Shown in pieces: positions 16,383 to 23,751 of a stretch of DNA of 36,283 nucleotides. The stretch spans positions 1 through 36,283 of the forward strand of contig JAKLIV010000019.1 in the NCBI GenBank assembly GCA_022709405.1, given 5' to 3'. Position 1 is the first letter of the stretch. Each line of letters begins with the position of its first letter. Origin of the DNA: Spirochaetota bacterium (GTDB lineage: Bacteria; Spirochaetota; UBA4802; UBA5550). Under the pieces are notes generated by a model. The model did no database searches, was not told where the DNA came from, and worked only from the letters and a program-made list of their open reading frames with translations. A program made the position numbers and the translations under genes.

Positions 16383-18326
16383 ATGAGCGATGGAAATAGC
16401 ATAAAGAATTTCGGCGCTCCAGGCCCGTTATTGGTTGCCGTCAGCGCGAGTCCTTTTTCAGAGGGCCTGGTTTTACAGGCTGAGCAAATGGCGACGAACC
16501 TTGGCGCACACTGGATAGCTTTATTTGTCGATACCGGGAAAAAAATTTCCGTAAACGAACAGGCTCAACTGAAAAACAATCTAGATCTAGCGGTAAGACT
16601 CGGCGCCGAAGTCCTGGTCTCAAGCGATACGGATGTTTCAAGGGGATTGATGAGAATCGCCCGGCAGAGAAATGCCTGGAAGCTTATAATCGGTAAACCG
16701 GGGAAAGGTTCATGGAAGGATTTTTTTAACTCGTTTTCTCCGGTCAGAAGGGTAATAATTGAAAGCGGAAAAATCGATGTTGTGGTTCTGCGCGCCGAAA
16801 AAGGGCGCGAACAAACAGGCGAATGGCGGAAAAAATCCAGATCGTCTCGATGGAAGGAACGCCTGTTTGCGTCGGTAATGCTCATCACCGTCATTGTCGT
16901 GAATTTCAAGTTCCTTTATATTGCCGGACCACGTTCCGTGGCGCTTATTCTTCTTCTTTCAGTGGTGATTGCGGGTCTTGTACTCGACAGGTGGTCCGTG
17001 CTTGCCTATGCGTTTGTAAGCGCGCTCCTCTGGAACTTCATTTTTCTTGAGCCGCGTTTCACTTTTAATATCCGGCATATTGAGGACGCGATCATGTTTT
17101 TCATGTATTTTTTTATCGCGATTGTAACGGGATCGCTGACTGCAAGAATAAGGAACCAGGAGCGTGCGAGCGGTTTAAGAGAAGAGCAACTCGCGATACT
17201 GTATTCCATGACCAGGGAGTTTGCATCATTCAGAAACATCGATGATGCCGCGCGTCATCTGGGATCTCTTGTCGGCCGCTTTTTTCATGCTGAATCCGTA
17301 TTTTACATCGCGACGGATGACGGTCTTCCCCGAACTCCTCATCCTGCGAGTACTGCATTTCCTTCAAGCGATGATTTTTCGTCGGTTCTCGAAACATTCG
17401 ATAACCGTAAGCCTTCAATGCGGGCTCACGGTGAATCCGGCCGGTGGTTCTTCGTCCCGATTCTGTATTCCCCGGAAAAGACCGTCGGCGTTTTCGGGAT
17501 ATTGTCGGCAGGTGAGTATCCTCCCTCAATTGACAAGGCGACCATTATCGAGGCGATGGCGGCCCAGCTGGCGCTATTTATCGAGCGCGACAAGGCTGAC
17601 CAGATAGCCGAAAAGGGCAGGTTAATGGAGGCTTCTGAAAAATTGTATCGGGTCATCTTGAATTCTATCAGTCATGAACTTAAAACACCTCTGTCTGCGA
17701 TCAAAGGGTCGGTGAGCACCCTGGTCGAGAGCGGTTTTTATAAAGGTGAGAGCGGCGGCCTTTCGCTCCTTGCGGGAATACGTTCGTCCGCAGATCGTCT
17801 CGCGGGGCTTGTTGACAATTTTCTCGATATGAGCAGGATAGAGTCTGGCAGGCTCAGCATCAATACCGATTGGAACGATATGGAGGACATCATAGGGGTG
17901 GTGCTCGAAAGGATTGAGAAGCAAAGCAATGGCCGGCAGATCGATGTGATGTGTCCAGACGATCTTCCTCTGGTATGCCTCGATTTCACTCTGGTTGCAC
18001 AGGCCCTGTACTGCCTGCTACACAATGCTATTGTTCATTCAGGTCATGGCCCCGTATGCATCACTGCCGCCCCGGCGGAAAAGGGCGTGAAGGTCATTGT
18101 CGAAGATGCAGGTGCGGGAATTAAAAGGGAAGACATTGAGAGGATTTTCGATAAGTTTTACCGGGGAATTTCGGCGAAAGCCGGGGGTCTCGGTCTGGGT
18201 CTTTCAATAGCTCGCGGCGTGGCCGAGCTTCACGGGGGGGGCGTCATTGCGGAAAACCGGGAGCCTTCAGGCGCTCGATTCATCATGACCTTGCCTGTGG
18301 AAACAAGGTTGAAATCATCTACATGA
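16383..18326 (+). CDS. KdpD-like sensor histidine kinase without the N-terminal KdpD domain
   Basis: A 647-residue membrane histidine kinase. Domains in order: a UspA-like domain as in the middle of KdpD (about residues 15-140); four closely spaced transmembrane helices of DUF4118 (about 160-255, with the motif NFIFLEPRFTF); a GAF-like region (about 270-400); HisKA with phospho-acceptor His431 in SHELKTPLSAIKGS; and an HATPase with DAGAGI and GLGLGLSIARG. The roughly 250-residue nucleotide-binding KdpD sensor domain that opens E. coli KdpD is absent, and the protein is correspondingly short. Its stop is seven bases before the KdpE-like gene, whose ribosome-binding site overlaps this stop. Adjacent to KtrB rather than kdpFABC, so I infer control of potassium uptake or osmotic response. 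Confidence 0.88.
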   Translation: MSDGNSIKNFGAPGPLLVAVSASPFSEGLVLQAEQMATNLGAHWIALFVDTGKKISVNEQAQLKNNLDLAVRLGAEVLVSSDTDVSRGLMRIARQRNAWKLIIGKPGKGSWKDFFNSFSPVRRVIIESGKIDVVVLRAEKGREQTGEWRKKSRSSRWKERLFASVMLITVIVVNFKFLYIAGPRSVALILLLSVVIAGLVLDRWSVLAYAFVSALLWNFIFLEPRFTFNIRHIEDAIMFFMYFFIAIVTGSLTARIRNQERASGLREEQLAILYSMTREFASFRNIDDAARHLGSLVGRFFHAESVFYIATDDGLPRTPHPASTAFPSSDDFSSVLETFDNRKPSMRAHGESGRWFFVPILYSPEKTVGVFGILSAGEYPPSIDKATIIEAMAAQLALFIERDKADQIAEKGRLMEASEKLYRVILNSISHELKTPLSAIKGSVSTLVESGFYKGESGGLSLLAGIRSSADRLAGLVDNFLDMSRIESGRLSINTDWNDMEDIIGVVLERIEKQSNGRQIDVMCPDDLPLVCLDFTLVAQALYCLLHNAIVHSGHGPVCITAAPAEKGVKVIVEDAGAGIKREDIERIFDKFYRGISAKAGGLGLGLSIARGVAELHGGGVIAENREPSGARFIMTLPVETRLKSST

Positions 18327-18333
18327 GGAGAGT

Positions 18334-19017
18334 ATGCCGGGCGAAACCATTCTCATCATCGACGACGAGGAGCAGATCAGGCGTTTCCTGAAAATCGGCC
18401 TTGAAAGCCAGGGCTACCTCGTCCACGAGGCCGACAGCGGCGGCGACGGGCTCACGCAATGCGTCATGAAAAGGCCCGACGCCGTGCTCCTCGATCTCAA
18501 CCTTCCCGACATGGACGGCGCCGAAGTTCTGAAAAAGCTCCGCGAATGGTACCGGTCGCCGGTCATCGTCCTGACCGTGAGGGAGTCCGAGAGAGACAAG
18601 GTTGAACTGCTCGACTGCGGGGCGGATGACTACATCACCAAGCCTTTCGGCATGGAGGAACTCCTCGCGAGAATGAGGGCCGTCCTCCGAAGGGCCCGGC
18701 ATGACCCGGAAGAGCCGCAGTTCGATTACCGGCATCTTTCGGTAGACCTGGCAAAAAGGACCGTGACGGTGAACGGGTTGCCGGTCAAGTTTTCGCCGCT
18801 TGAATACGATTTACTGAAGCTCTTTGTGAGGAATCCGGGCAAAGTACTCACCCAGAAACAGATCATGCGGGAGATATGGGGACCGGGGATGGAAAGCGAG
18901 ACGAGCTATCTCAGGGTTTACGTCGCGGCCCTGCGTAAAAAGATCGAGGAAGACCCCTCAAGGCCGAAAATACTCGTGACCGAGCCGGGGGTGGGATACC
19001 GGTTCGCACCCGACTGA
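18334..19017 (+). CDS. KdpE-like OmpR-family response regulator
   Basis: A 227-residue response regulator. The receiver domain has acidic residues Asp10-Asp11, phospho-acceptor Asp54 (LLDLNLPDMDG) and Lys103 (ITKPFGMEEL). The C-terminal winged helix of OmpR/PhoB type is complete (FSPLEYDLLKLFVRNPGKVLT then LRVYVAALRKKIE and PGVGYRF), closely like KdpE. GAGGAGAG directly upstream of the ATG overlaps the kinase's TGA, showing translational linkage. It is the cognate partner of the preceding KdpD-like kinase. Target promoters are probably for potassium transport, but that is inference. Confidence 0.9.
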   Translation: MPGETILIIDDEEQIRRFLKIGLESQGYLVHEADSGGDGLTQCVMKRPDAVLLDLNLPDMDGAEVLKKLREWYRSPVIVLTVRESERDKVELLDCGADDYITKPFGMEELLARMRAVLRRARHDPEEPQFDYRHLSVDLAKRTVTVNGLPVKFSPLEYDLLKLFVRNPGKVLTQKQIMREIWGPGMESETSYLRVYVAALRKKIEEDPSRPKILVTEPGVGYRFAPD

Positions 19018-19155
19018 TAATCGTATTGCCATGGGCTTGATTGCGGCCCGGGGCCCGACCGCGTTTTGCAGACCGACGGATCCGCAATTTACAGATACAT
19101 CTTTTCAGACACTCTGCCGATAATTACAACAGCCTTACCGAACGGCTTTCAGCCA

Positions 19156-19168
19156 TTGTATCATACAA
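19156..19168. promoter_or_regulatory. 13-base palindrome upstream of the DUF3024 gene
   Basis: TTGTAT-C-ATACAA is a perfect inverted repeat 21 bases before the DUF3024 ATG. It has the size and symmetry of a half-turn operator. No regulator is known for it. Confidence 0.35.
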
Positions 19169-19189
19169 GCGCCCTGGATGAGATAACCT

Positions 19190-19537
19190 ATGGCATTTAA
19201 CAAAATTGAACGCGAACAATACGAGAAGCAGGTGGGTGATTTCGTCGAAAGACGAAGGCCGCCGAAGGAAATCCGCTACCAGGTCGATCTCGGCTTCAGG
19301 ATCAGGGGAAACAGCGTGGAGCTCTTCGAGATCAGGCCGCTGTGGAGCGATCCTGAAAGAACCATCGAGGAGCCTGTAGCGAAAGCGACCTACTCGCCGA
19401 AAACGGGGACATGGAAGCTTTACTGGCAGCAGTCAGACCTCAAGTGGCACCGCTACAGACACGCGCCCGAAGCCGCATCCCTGGATGAATTTCTCGACAT
19501 CGTGGAAAAAGACGAACACGACTGCTTCTGGGGATGA
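19190..19537 (+). CDS. DUF3024 family protein
   Basis: A 115-residue soluble protein matching the DUF3024 family: central VDLGFRIRGNSVELFEIRP, then EEPVAKATY, a WKLYWQQSDLKWHRY block and an acidic C-terminal tail ending in CFWG. Family function is unknown. There is no signal peptide or membrane segment. The ribosome-binding site is weak (GGATGAGA upstream). The gene stands alone, converging on the radical-SAM gene 17 bases downstream. Confidence 0.85.
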   Translation: MAFNKIEREQYEKQVGDFVERRRPPKEIRYQVDLGFRIRGNSVELFEIRPLWSDPERTIEEPVAKATYSPKTGTWKLYWQQSDLKWHRYRHAPEAASLDEFLDIVEKDEHDCFWG

Positions 19538-19554
19538 TCCCGGTTGTTCCGGTT

Positions 19555-21372
19555 TCAGGCCCGATAGGCATCAACAATATTTTCAAACAAGCTTTTTATC
19601 TCTGGATCCCTTTCCCTCGAATAAAGCCGCTCGTAGGTTCCCTGAAGTTTGTCCGTTGACTGTGCAAGGATATCATAGAGCTCGAGATAGGTGCTTACTC
19701 CGAGCTGGAAGCCCATGCCGGCAAACGACCCTGTCGCGCGCTCCGTGAGGCTTTTCAGTCCTTTCGCGGTCGGGCTTTTCCAGGACCTTTTCGCCATGTG
19801 ATACCCGAACCTGATCGCGTTGCCCCACGAGCCCACGCGCCTGATCGCGTCATGCACGCAATAGAACGCGACAAGAGGGCTGCCGCGCAGGGTTTCGGGC
19901 AGCCGCCGGTTGCTCTCGGTCAGGTCTGCGACCGAGAGGGAGCAGAAGTAGTCCATGGTGCCGGGATTGCCGTAGGCGTGGCCTCCGCTTTTTTCGCCTT
20001 CGATGAAATCGAGGGAGCCGGGCAGGTAGCTGAGGCATGTCGGCTGCAGGCCGATGCGGTTTCTCACGCAGAATTCGGCGATGTCCCTGCCGGTATGATC
20101 GTCCATGGAGTTGAAATAGTCGTGGGGCATCCCGAACATGAACGCGCCGTGCACCGATATGCCCTGGTCGAGTATCCTCTTTATGCGTGAGGAGTAGAAT
20201 TCGTCCACCGAGGTCCCCTCTTTTTTTATGAGCTGGACGATGTTCTTGCCGACGTACTCGAGGTTCCTGATGTCGAGAGACTCGAGGCCGATGAAAAAAT
20301 GCGAGGCGCCCGAAAGCCTGAGCTTGCGCAGGAGCTTTTCGTTGTCCGCGACTTCGATGCTGATCTGGGCCGCGTAGTTGATCTTCAGCGGGCTGTCGAT
20401 CATCCTGTCGAGCAGCTCGACGAGCGCCGCCCCTCCCACCAGCAGGTTGTCTGGCGTGATGAAGTAGAACCGGTTCCTGAAGCTCGCCCCGTTTTTCTGG
20501 TTGGCCAGAAGCTCGGCGAGGAAGTCATCCGCACTGCGCGCCCTGAACTTTCTGTCTTTTTTCGGGATGGACGATATGGAGCAGAAACTGCATGAAAACG
20601 GGCACCCCAGAAAAGGCGTCGAGACATTGGTGTCGATCATGCGCGAGAGCACCGGCCCTGCGACGGGAAGCTTGTCGATGAAGCGGGGCCTGATTCTCGG
20701 GAGCGCAACGACCCTCGGGCCGCCCCATACGCCGTTTTCGATCACGGCGTTCCCGCGGTATTCCGGTTTCAGGGATCCATTGATGACGTCGTTCACGATT
20801 TTTTTCATGACCGCCGAATCGCCGGCGCCGATGACCCGTGAAATCAGGCCGGGATGGGGAACATGGGCCCTGAGATACGTGTCGATGTCGCGCGGGCCAG
20901 TCGACACGTGAATCCCGCCGATAATGACCGGTATGCGCGCCCTGTTGAGGGCCATGGCCGCGGCGCAGGCGGCCGGGAAGTTCGAGCTCATGGTCGTCAT
21001 GAACACCGCCGAAGGCGCGCGCCGCTCGCTGCGGATGATTTCGGCCATGCACCGGCGGGCGTCGTCCGCGAGTATGACCCGGGCGGCCGGGTCGGCTGCG
21101 CTGATCTGGTTGGCTATGTAGTACGATCCGTATGATTCTATCCCGAGCTGCTCGAGCATGCCCCTTCTGCGCAGTCCGGGATCGTAATCGAGGTATCCGT
21201 CGTAGTTGCGCTCGTCGCACGATTCGATTTTTTTTCCGGTGAGGTACTCGACGATATCGGGCGCGGTGAATCCCGCATCCCCGATTTTTCCCATGAGGTC
21301 GACGGTCGACGGGTTGTACATGATGTAATAGCTGCCGGTCCCCGGCAAAGGGGAAGCGATCCGATTTTTCAT
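19555..21372 (-). CDS. B12-binding-type radical SAM protein
   Basis: A 605-residue radical SAM enzyme. An N-terminal cobalamin-binding-like Rossmann domain (about residues 70-200, with VIIGGIHVSTGP at 149-160) precedes the radical SAM core. The cluster motif is Cys257-x3-Cys261-x2-Cys264 (GCPFSCSFC). A classical DxHxxG cobalamin motif is not evident, so actual B12 binding is uncertain. Core landmarks FYFITPDNLLVGG, FFIGLESLD and GAFMFGMPHD follow, typical of the B12-binding/radical SAM (BchE/MiaB-like) superfamily. The UPF0316 gene lies 19 bases upstream on the same strand, suggesting an operon, with AAGGA as ribosome-binding site. The reaction is not predictable from sequence. Confidence 0.85.
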   Translation of the reverse strand: MKNRIASPLPGTGSYYIMYNPSTVDLMGKIGDAGFTAPDIVEYLTGKKIESCDERNYDGYLDYDPGLRRRGMLEQLGIESYGSYYIANQISAADPAARVILADDARRCMAEIIRSERRAPSAVFMTTMSSNFPAACAAAMALNRARIPVIIGGIHVSTGPRDIDTYLRAHVPHPGLISRVIGAGDSAVMKKIVNDVINGSLKPEYRGNAVIENGVWGGPRVVALPRIRPRFIDKLPVAGPVLSRMIDTNVSTPFLGCPFSCSFCSISSIPKKDRKFRARSADDFLAELLANQKNGASFRNRFYFITPDNLLVGGAALVELLDRMIDSPLKINYAAQISIEVADNEKLLRKLRLSGASHFFIGLESLDIRNLEYVGKNIVQLIKKEGTSVDEFYSSRIKRILDQGISVHGAFMFGMPHDYFNSMDDHTGRDIAEFCVRNRIGLQPTCLSYLPGSLDFIEGEKSGGHAYGNPGTMDYFCSLSVADLTESNRRLPETLRGSPLVAFYCVHDAIRRVGSWGNAIRFGYHMAKRSWKSPTAKGLKSLTERATGSFAGMGFQLGVSTYLELYDILAQSTDKLQGTYERLYSRERDPEIKSLFENIVDAYRA

Positions 21373-21391
21373 CCTGGTCTTCCTTATCAGT

Positions 21392-21955
21392 CTATTTTTT
21401 TTTCGTGATCAGTCTTCCGAATATGTCCGGAAACGGCTTGCGCGCGGACATGAATCCGCTGCGGTACGCCCTGACCTCCTCGATCGTGATGAATGCGTGC
21501 GGCTCGAGGATGGTCACTATTTCGATGAATTTCTTCACGCTTTTCTTGGGGACGATCGAGTAGAGAATGGTCACCGGGCCCTTGAGGCCCATGCCGTCGG
21601 TCACGGTGACGCCGAAACCCTCGCTGCGCAGCGCGAGCGGCAGGGCGGATATCTCCTTGGTGGTTATCACGCGCAGCGACTTGTGCCCGAAGGGCAGCGA
21701 CTCCTCGAGCAGCATTCCGACATAGTTGCCGGAGGCGAAGCCCGCGGCGTAGATGACATAGCTGTAGGGGCTGTCGAGGCTGGCCAGGGCCTTGCTGATG
21801 GCCATGAGCCAGATCATGACCTCGAAAAACCCGAAGATCGGGGCGATCGAGCGGTAGCCGCGGGAAATCAGCACGATCCTGACAGTGCCGATCGACACGT
21901 CGCATATGCGGGCGAAGAAGATGAATGCCAGGGTGATTATTTCGGCCTGGGTCAT
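21392..21955 (-). CDS. UPF0316 (DUF2179) membrane protein
   Basis: A 187-residue protein of the UPF0316/DUF2179 family: three N-terminal transmembrane helices with the conserved FFARICDVSIGTVRIVLISRG block, and a C-terminal soluble domain (ILYSIVPKKSVKKFIEIV and FITIEEVRA) like the DUF2179 ligand-binding domain. The frame extends to 22027, but the ATG at 21955 is preferred because AAGGA sits seven bases upstream and the first helix starts right there. It is the first gene of a pair with the radical-SAM gene. Function unknown. Confidence 0.85.
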   Translation of the reverse strand: MTQAEIITLAFIFFARICDVSIGTVRIVLISRGYRSIAPIFGFFEVMIWLMAISKALASLDSPYSYVIYAAGFASGNYVGMLLEESLPFGHKSLRVITTKEISALPLALRSEGFGVTVTDGMGLKGPVTILYSIVPKKSVKKFIEIVTILEPHAFITIEEVRAYRSGFMSARKPFPDIFGRLITKKK

Positions 21956-22062
21956 AAGCGTGTCCTTCGTTATATATGGGCGATTGGCTCCTCTGCTACC
22001 ATAGACACGCTCGCATGCGGATGTCAAAAGAAATTTCTTGCAGGAGGAATCCCCATAACTCC

Positions 22063-22097
22063 TTGACAGGGTGCTCCAATCGTGTCATACAGTGTCA
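22063..22097 (+). promoter_or_regulatory. candidate promoter with spaced direct repeats upstream of the SpoIIE gene
   Basis: A perfect TTGACA at 22063-22068 is followed by only a weak -10 candidate. Two direct GTGTCA hexamers (22082-22087 and 22092-22097), ten bases apart, occupy the -10 region. A regulator could bind here and compensate for the weak -10; this is inference. Confidence 0.35.
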
Positions 22098-22135
22098 GTC
22101 TGCGGCCCTGCCGCTGCGTATGAGACAAAGCCGAT

Positions 22136-23572
22136 ATGAACGAAATAAGAAAACCCTCCGACATCATTTCCGGAGAGCTTGAAGCCGGAAAGTTTTACCG
22201 GAAGGGGAGGGGTTTCGTTTTTCCGGGTAAGAAGCACGAAAAGATTTTCAGGGACCATTATTATCCCGAGACCCTTTTATACGCCCGTTTCGCCACCATC
22301 ATAGGATTGTCGCTGTACCTGCTCAATATTTTCAACGACGTGACCATGTTCCCGGAACTGAAGTCGGTGTCCCTCGTCATTCGCATCGGCTGCAGCGTCG
22401 GCGCCATGGCGATGTTCGCGTTTTCCTTCAGGCCGGCTTTCAGGAGGGTCCACGAATGGATGCTGTTCTCCATATCGATCGTGGCGAGCTGCGGCATCGT
22501 GCTCTTCACCTACCTGGGGAGCGGCGTCCCGGCGCTCCTTTACCACAGCGGAGTCATGCTGTGCATGATGTTTCTCTTCGCCTTTCTCAGGATACGTTTT
22601 GTCCTCGCGACCCTTTCAGGATGGATCATCGCGCTTTCGTATATTGTCCCGCACGCCATGATCGGAGACATCGGGCGGATGGAGCTTATGCACAATTCGA
22701 TGAACCTCGTAGGCATCGTCATCGTGGGCATGTCAATCGCCTACATGAACGAATACGCCGCGCGATATTCTTTCGCCCAGACTCTCGTTATCGAAGAAAA
22801 GAACCGCGATCTCAAAGAGCGTAATGCCCGCATGGAGCAGGACCTCGAGCTCGCGAAAGCGATTCAGGAGCAATATCTTCCCAAAACATCCCCATCCCCG
22901 CATATCTGCGCCCACTATATGCCCATGGAAAAAATAGGCGGGGATTTCTACGAGTTTATAACCTTTGACGATGAGGAGCGCACGGGCATATTCATCAGCG
23001 ACGTCGCAGGCCACGGGGTCCCGGCGGCCCTGATCGCATCCATGCTCAAGATAACGATCGCCTCGTCGGGCGCCCTGAAAATGGAGCCGGCCTCGCTCAT
23101 GGTCCACATCAACGATATCATGTGCCGCCATGTGAACAGCAATTTCATCACATGCATTTACTGCATCGTCGACCGCGCATCGCGCACCGTGACATACTCC
23201 ATGGCCGGGCACAGCCATCCCATCCTTATAAACGGGAGCTCGGTGGACACGCTGCCCACTCCCAGGAGCCTTCCCCTTGGCCTTTTCAGCAGCGCGGAGC
23301 TGACCGGCATGGGCAAGGGCTTTTCCACTACCTCGATCGGCCTTCCAGCCGGGAGCAAACTCCTGCTGTACACCGACGGCCTGACAGAAGCGCGCCGCCT
23401 CTCCGACCCGGACAGCCTGTTCGAGTATTGTGAAATGTACGACGCCATCAAACGCCTCGCGCATCTCCCGTGCCGTGATTTCACCCGGGGATTGTACGAA
23501 TCCCTTGTCTATTTCAGGGGGTCCTCGTCGTTCGAGGACGATATCTGCATGGTGTGCGTCGATATCGCCTGA
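22136..23572 (+). CDS. membrane-bound SpoIIE-type serine phosphatase
   Basis: A 478-residue protein: cytoplasmic N-terminus, about six transmembrane helices (residues 45-205), a coiled-coil linker (about 220-250, RNARMEQDLELAKAIQEQYLP), and a PPM/SpoIIE phosphatase domain (about 255-477). Metal-binding motifs are intact: IGGDFYEF, ISDVAGHGVPAALIASMLK, YTDGLTEA and FEDDICMV. Such proteins dephosphorylate anti-anti-sigma factors in partner-switching cascades. A terminator follows. Its partner could be an RsbW-type kinase such as the regulator at 35448, but nothing here proves that pairing. Confidence 0.9.
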   Translation: MNEIRKPSDIISGELEAGKFYRKGRGFVFPGKKHEKIFRDHYYPETLLYARFATIIGLSLYLLNIFNDVTMFPELKSVSLVIRIGCSVGAMAMFAFSFRPAFRRVHEWMLFSISIVASCGIVLFTYLGSGVPALLYHSGVMLCMMFLFAFLRIRFVLATLSGWIIALSYIVPHAMIGDIGRMELMHNSMNLVGIVIVGMSIAYMNEYAARYSFAQTLVIEEKNRDLKERNARMEQDLELAKAIQEQYLPKTSPSPHICAHYMPMEKIGGDFYEFITFDDEERTGIFISDVAGHGVPAALIASMLKITIASSGALKMEPASLMVHINDIMCRHVNSNFITCIYCIVDRASRTVTYSMAGHSHPILINGSSVDTLPTPRSLPLGLFSSAELTGMGKGFSTTSIGLPAGSKLLLYTDGLTEARRLSDPDSLFEYCEMYDAIKRLAHLPCRDFTRGLYESLVYFRGSSSFEDDICMVCVDIA

Positions 23573-23590
23573 AGCCGGTTACCGGCGTTT

Positions 23591-23625
23591 GCCCCGGATT
23601 TCACGGGGTCGGGGCCAGTTTTTTT
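23591..23625 (+). terminator. rho-independent terminator after the SpoIIE gene
   Basis: GCCCCG (23591-23596) pairs with CGGGGC (23610-23615), followed by a seven-T run at 23619-23625. A further GCCGG/CCGGC hairpin spans the gene's stop at about 23573-23585. It separates the phosphatase from the lipoprotein gene. Confidence 0.7.
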
Positions 23626-23751
23626 CGATTCCCCGGTGTATTAATTCTTTTTCATGTGGTATACTGTTTATTGCCGCTTGTTTCAACCGATAATAAGGAT
23701 GGTTGTTCGACGGTTTATTGCCTAAAAATATTCAAGGAGGGACAGTCCGAT

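Noticed and set aside
14896..19017. Full Kdp potassium ATPase operon
   Set aside because: No kdpF, kdpA, kdpB or kdpC sequence is present; the channel gene is clearly KtrB/TrkH with four pore loops.
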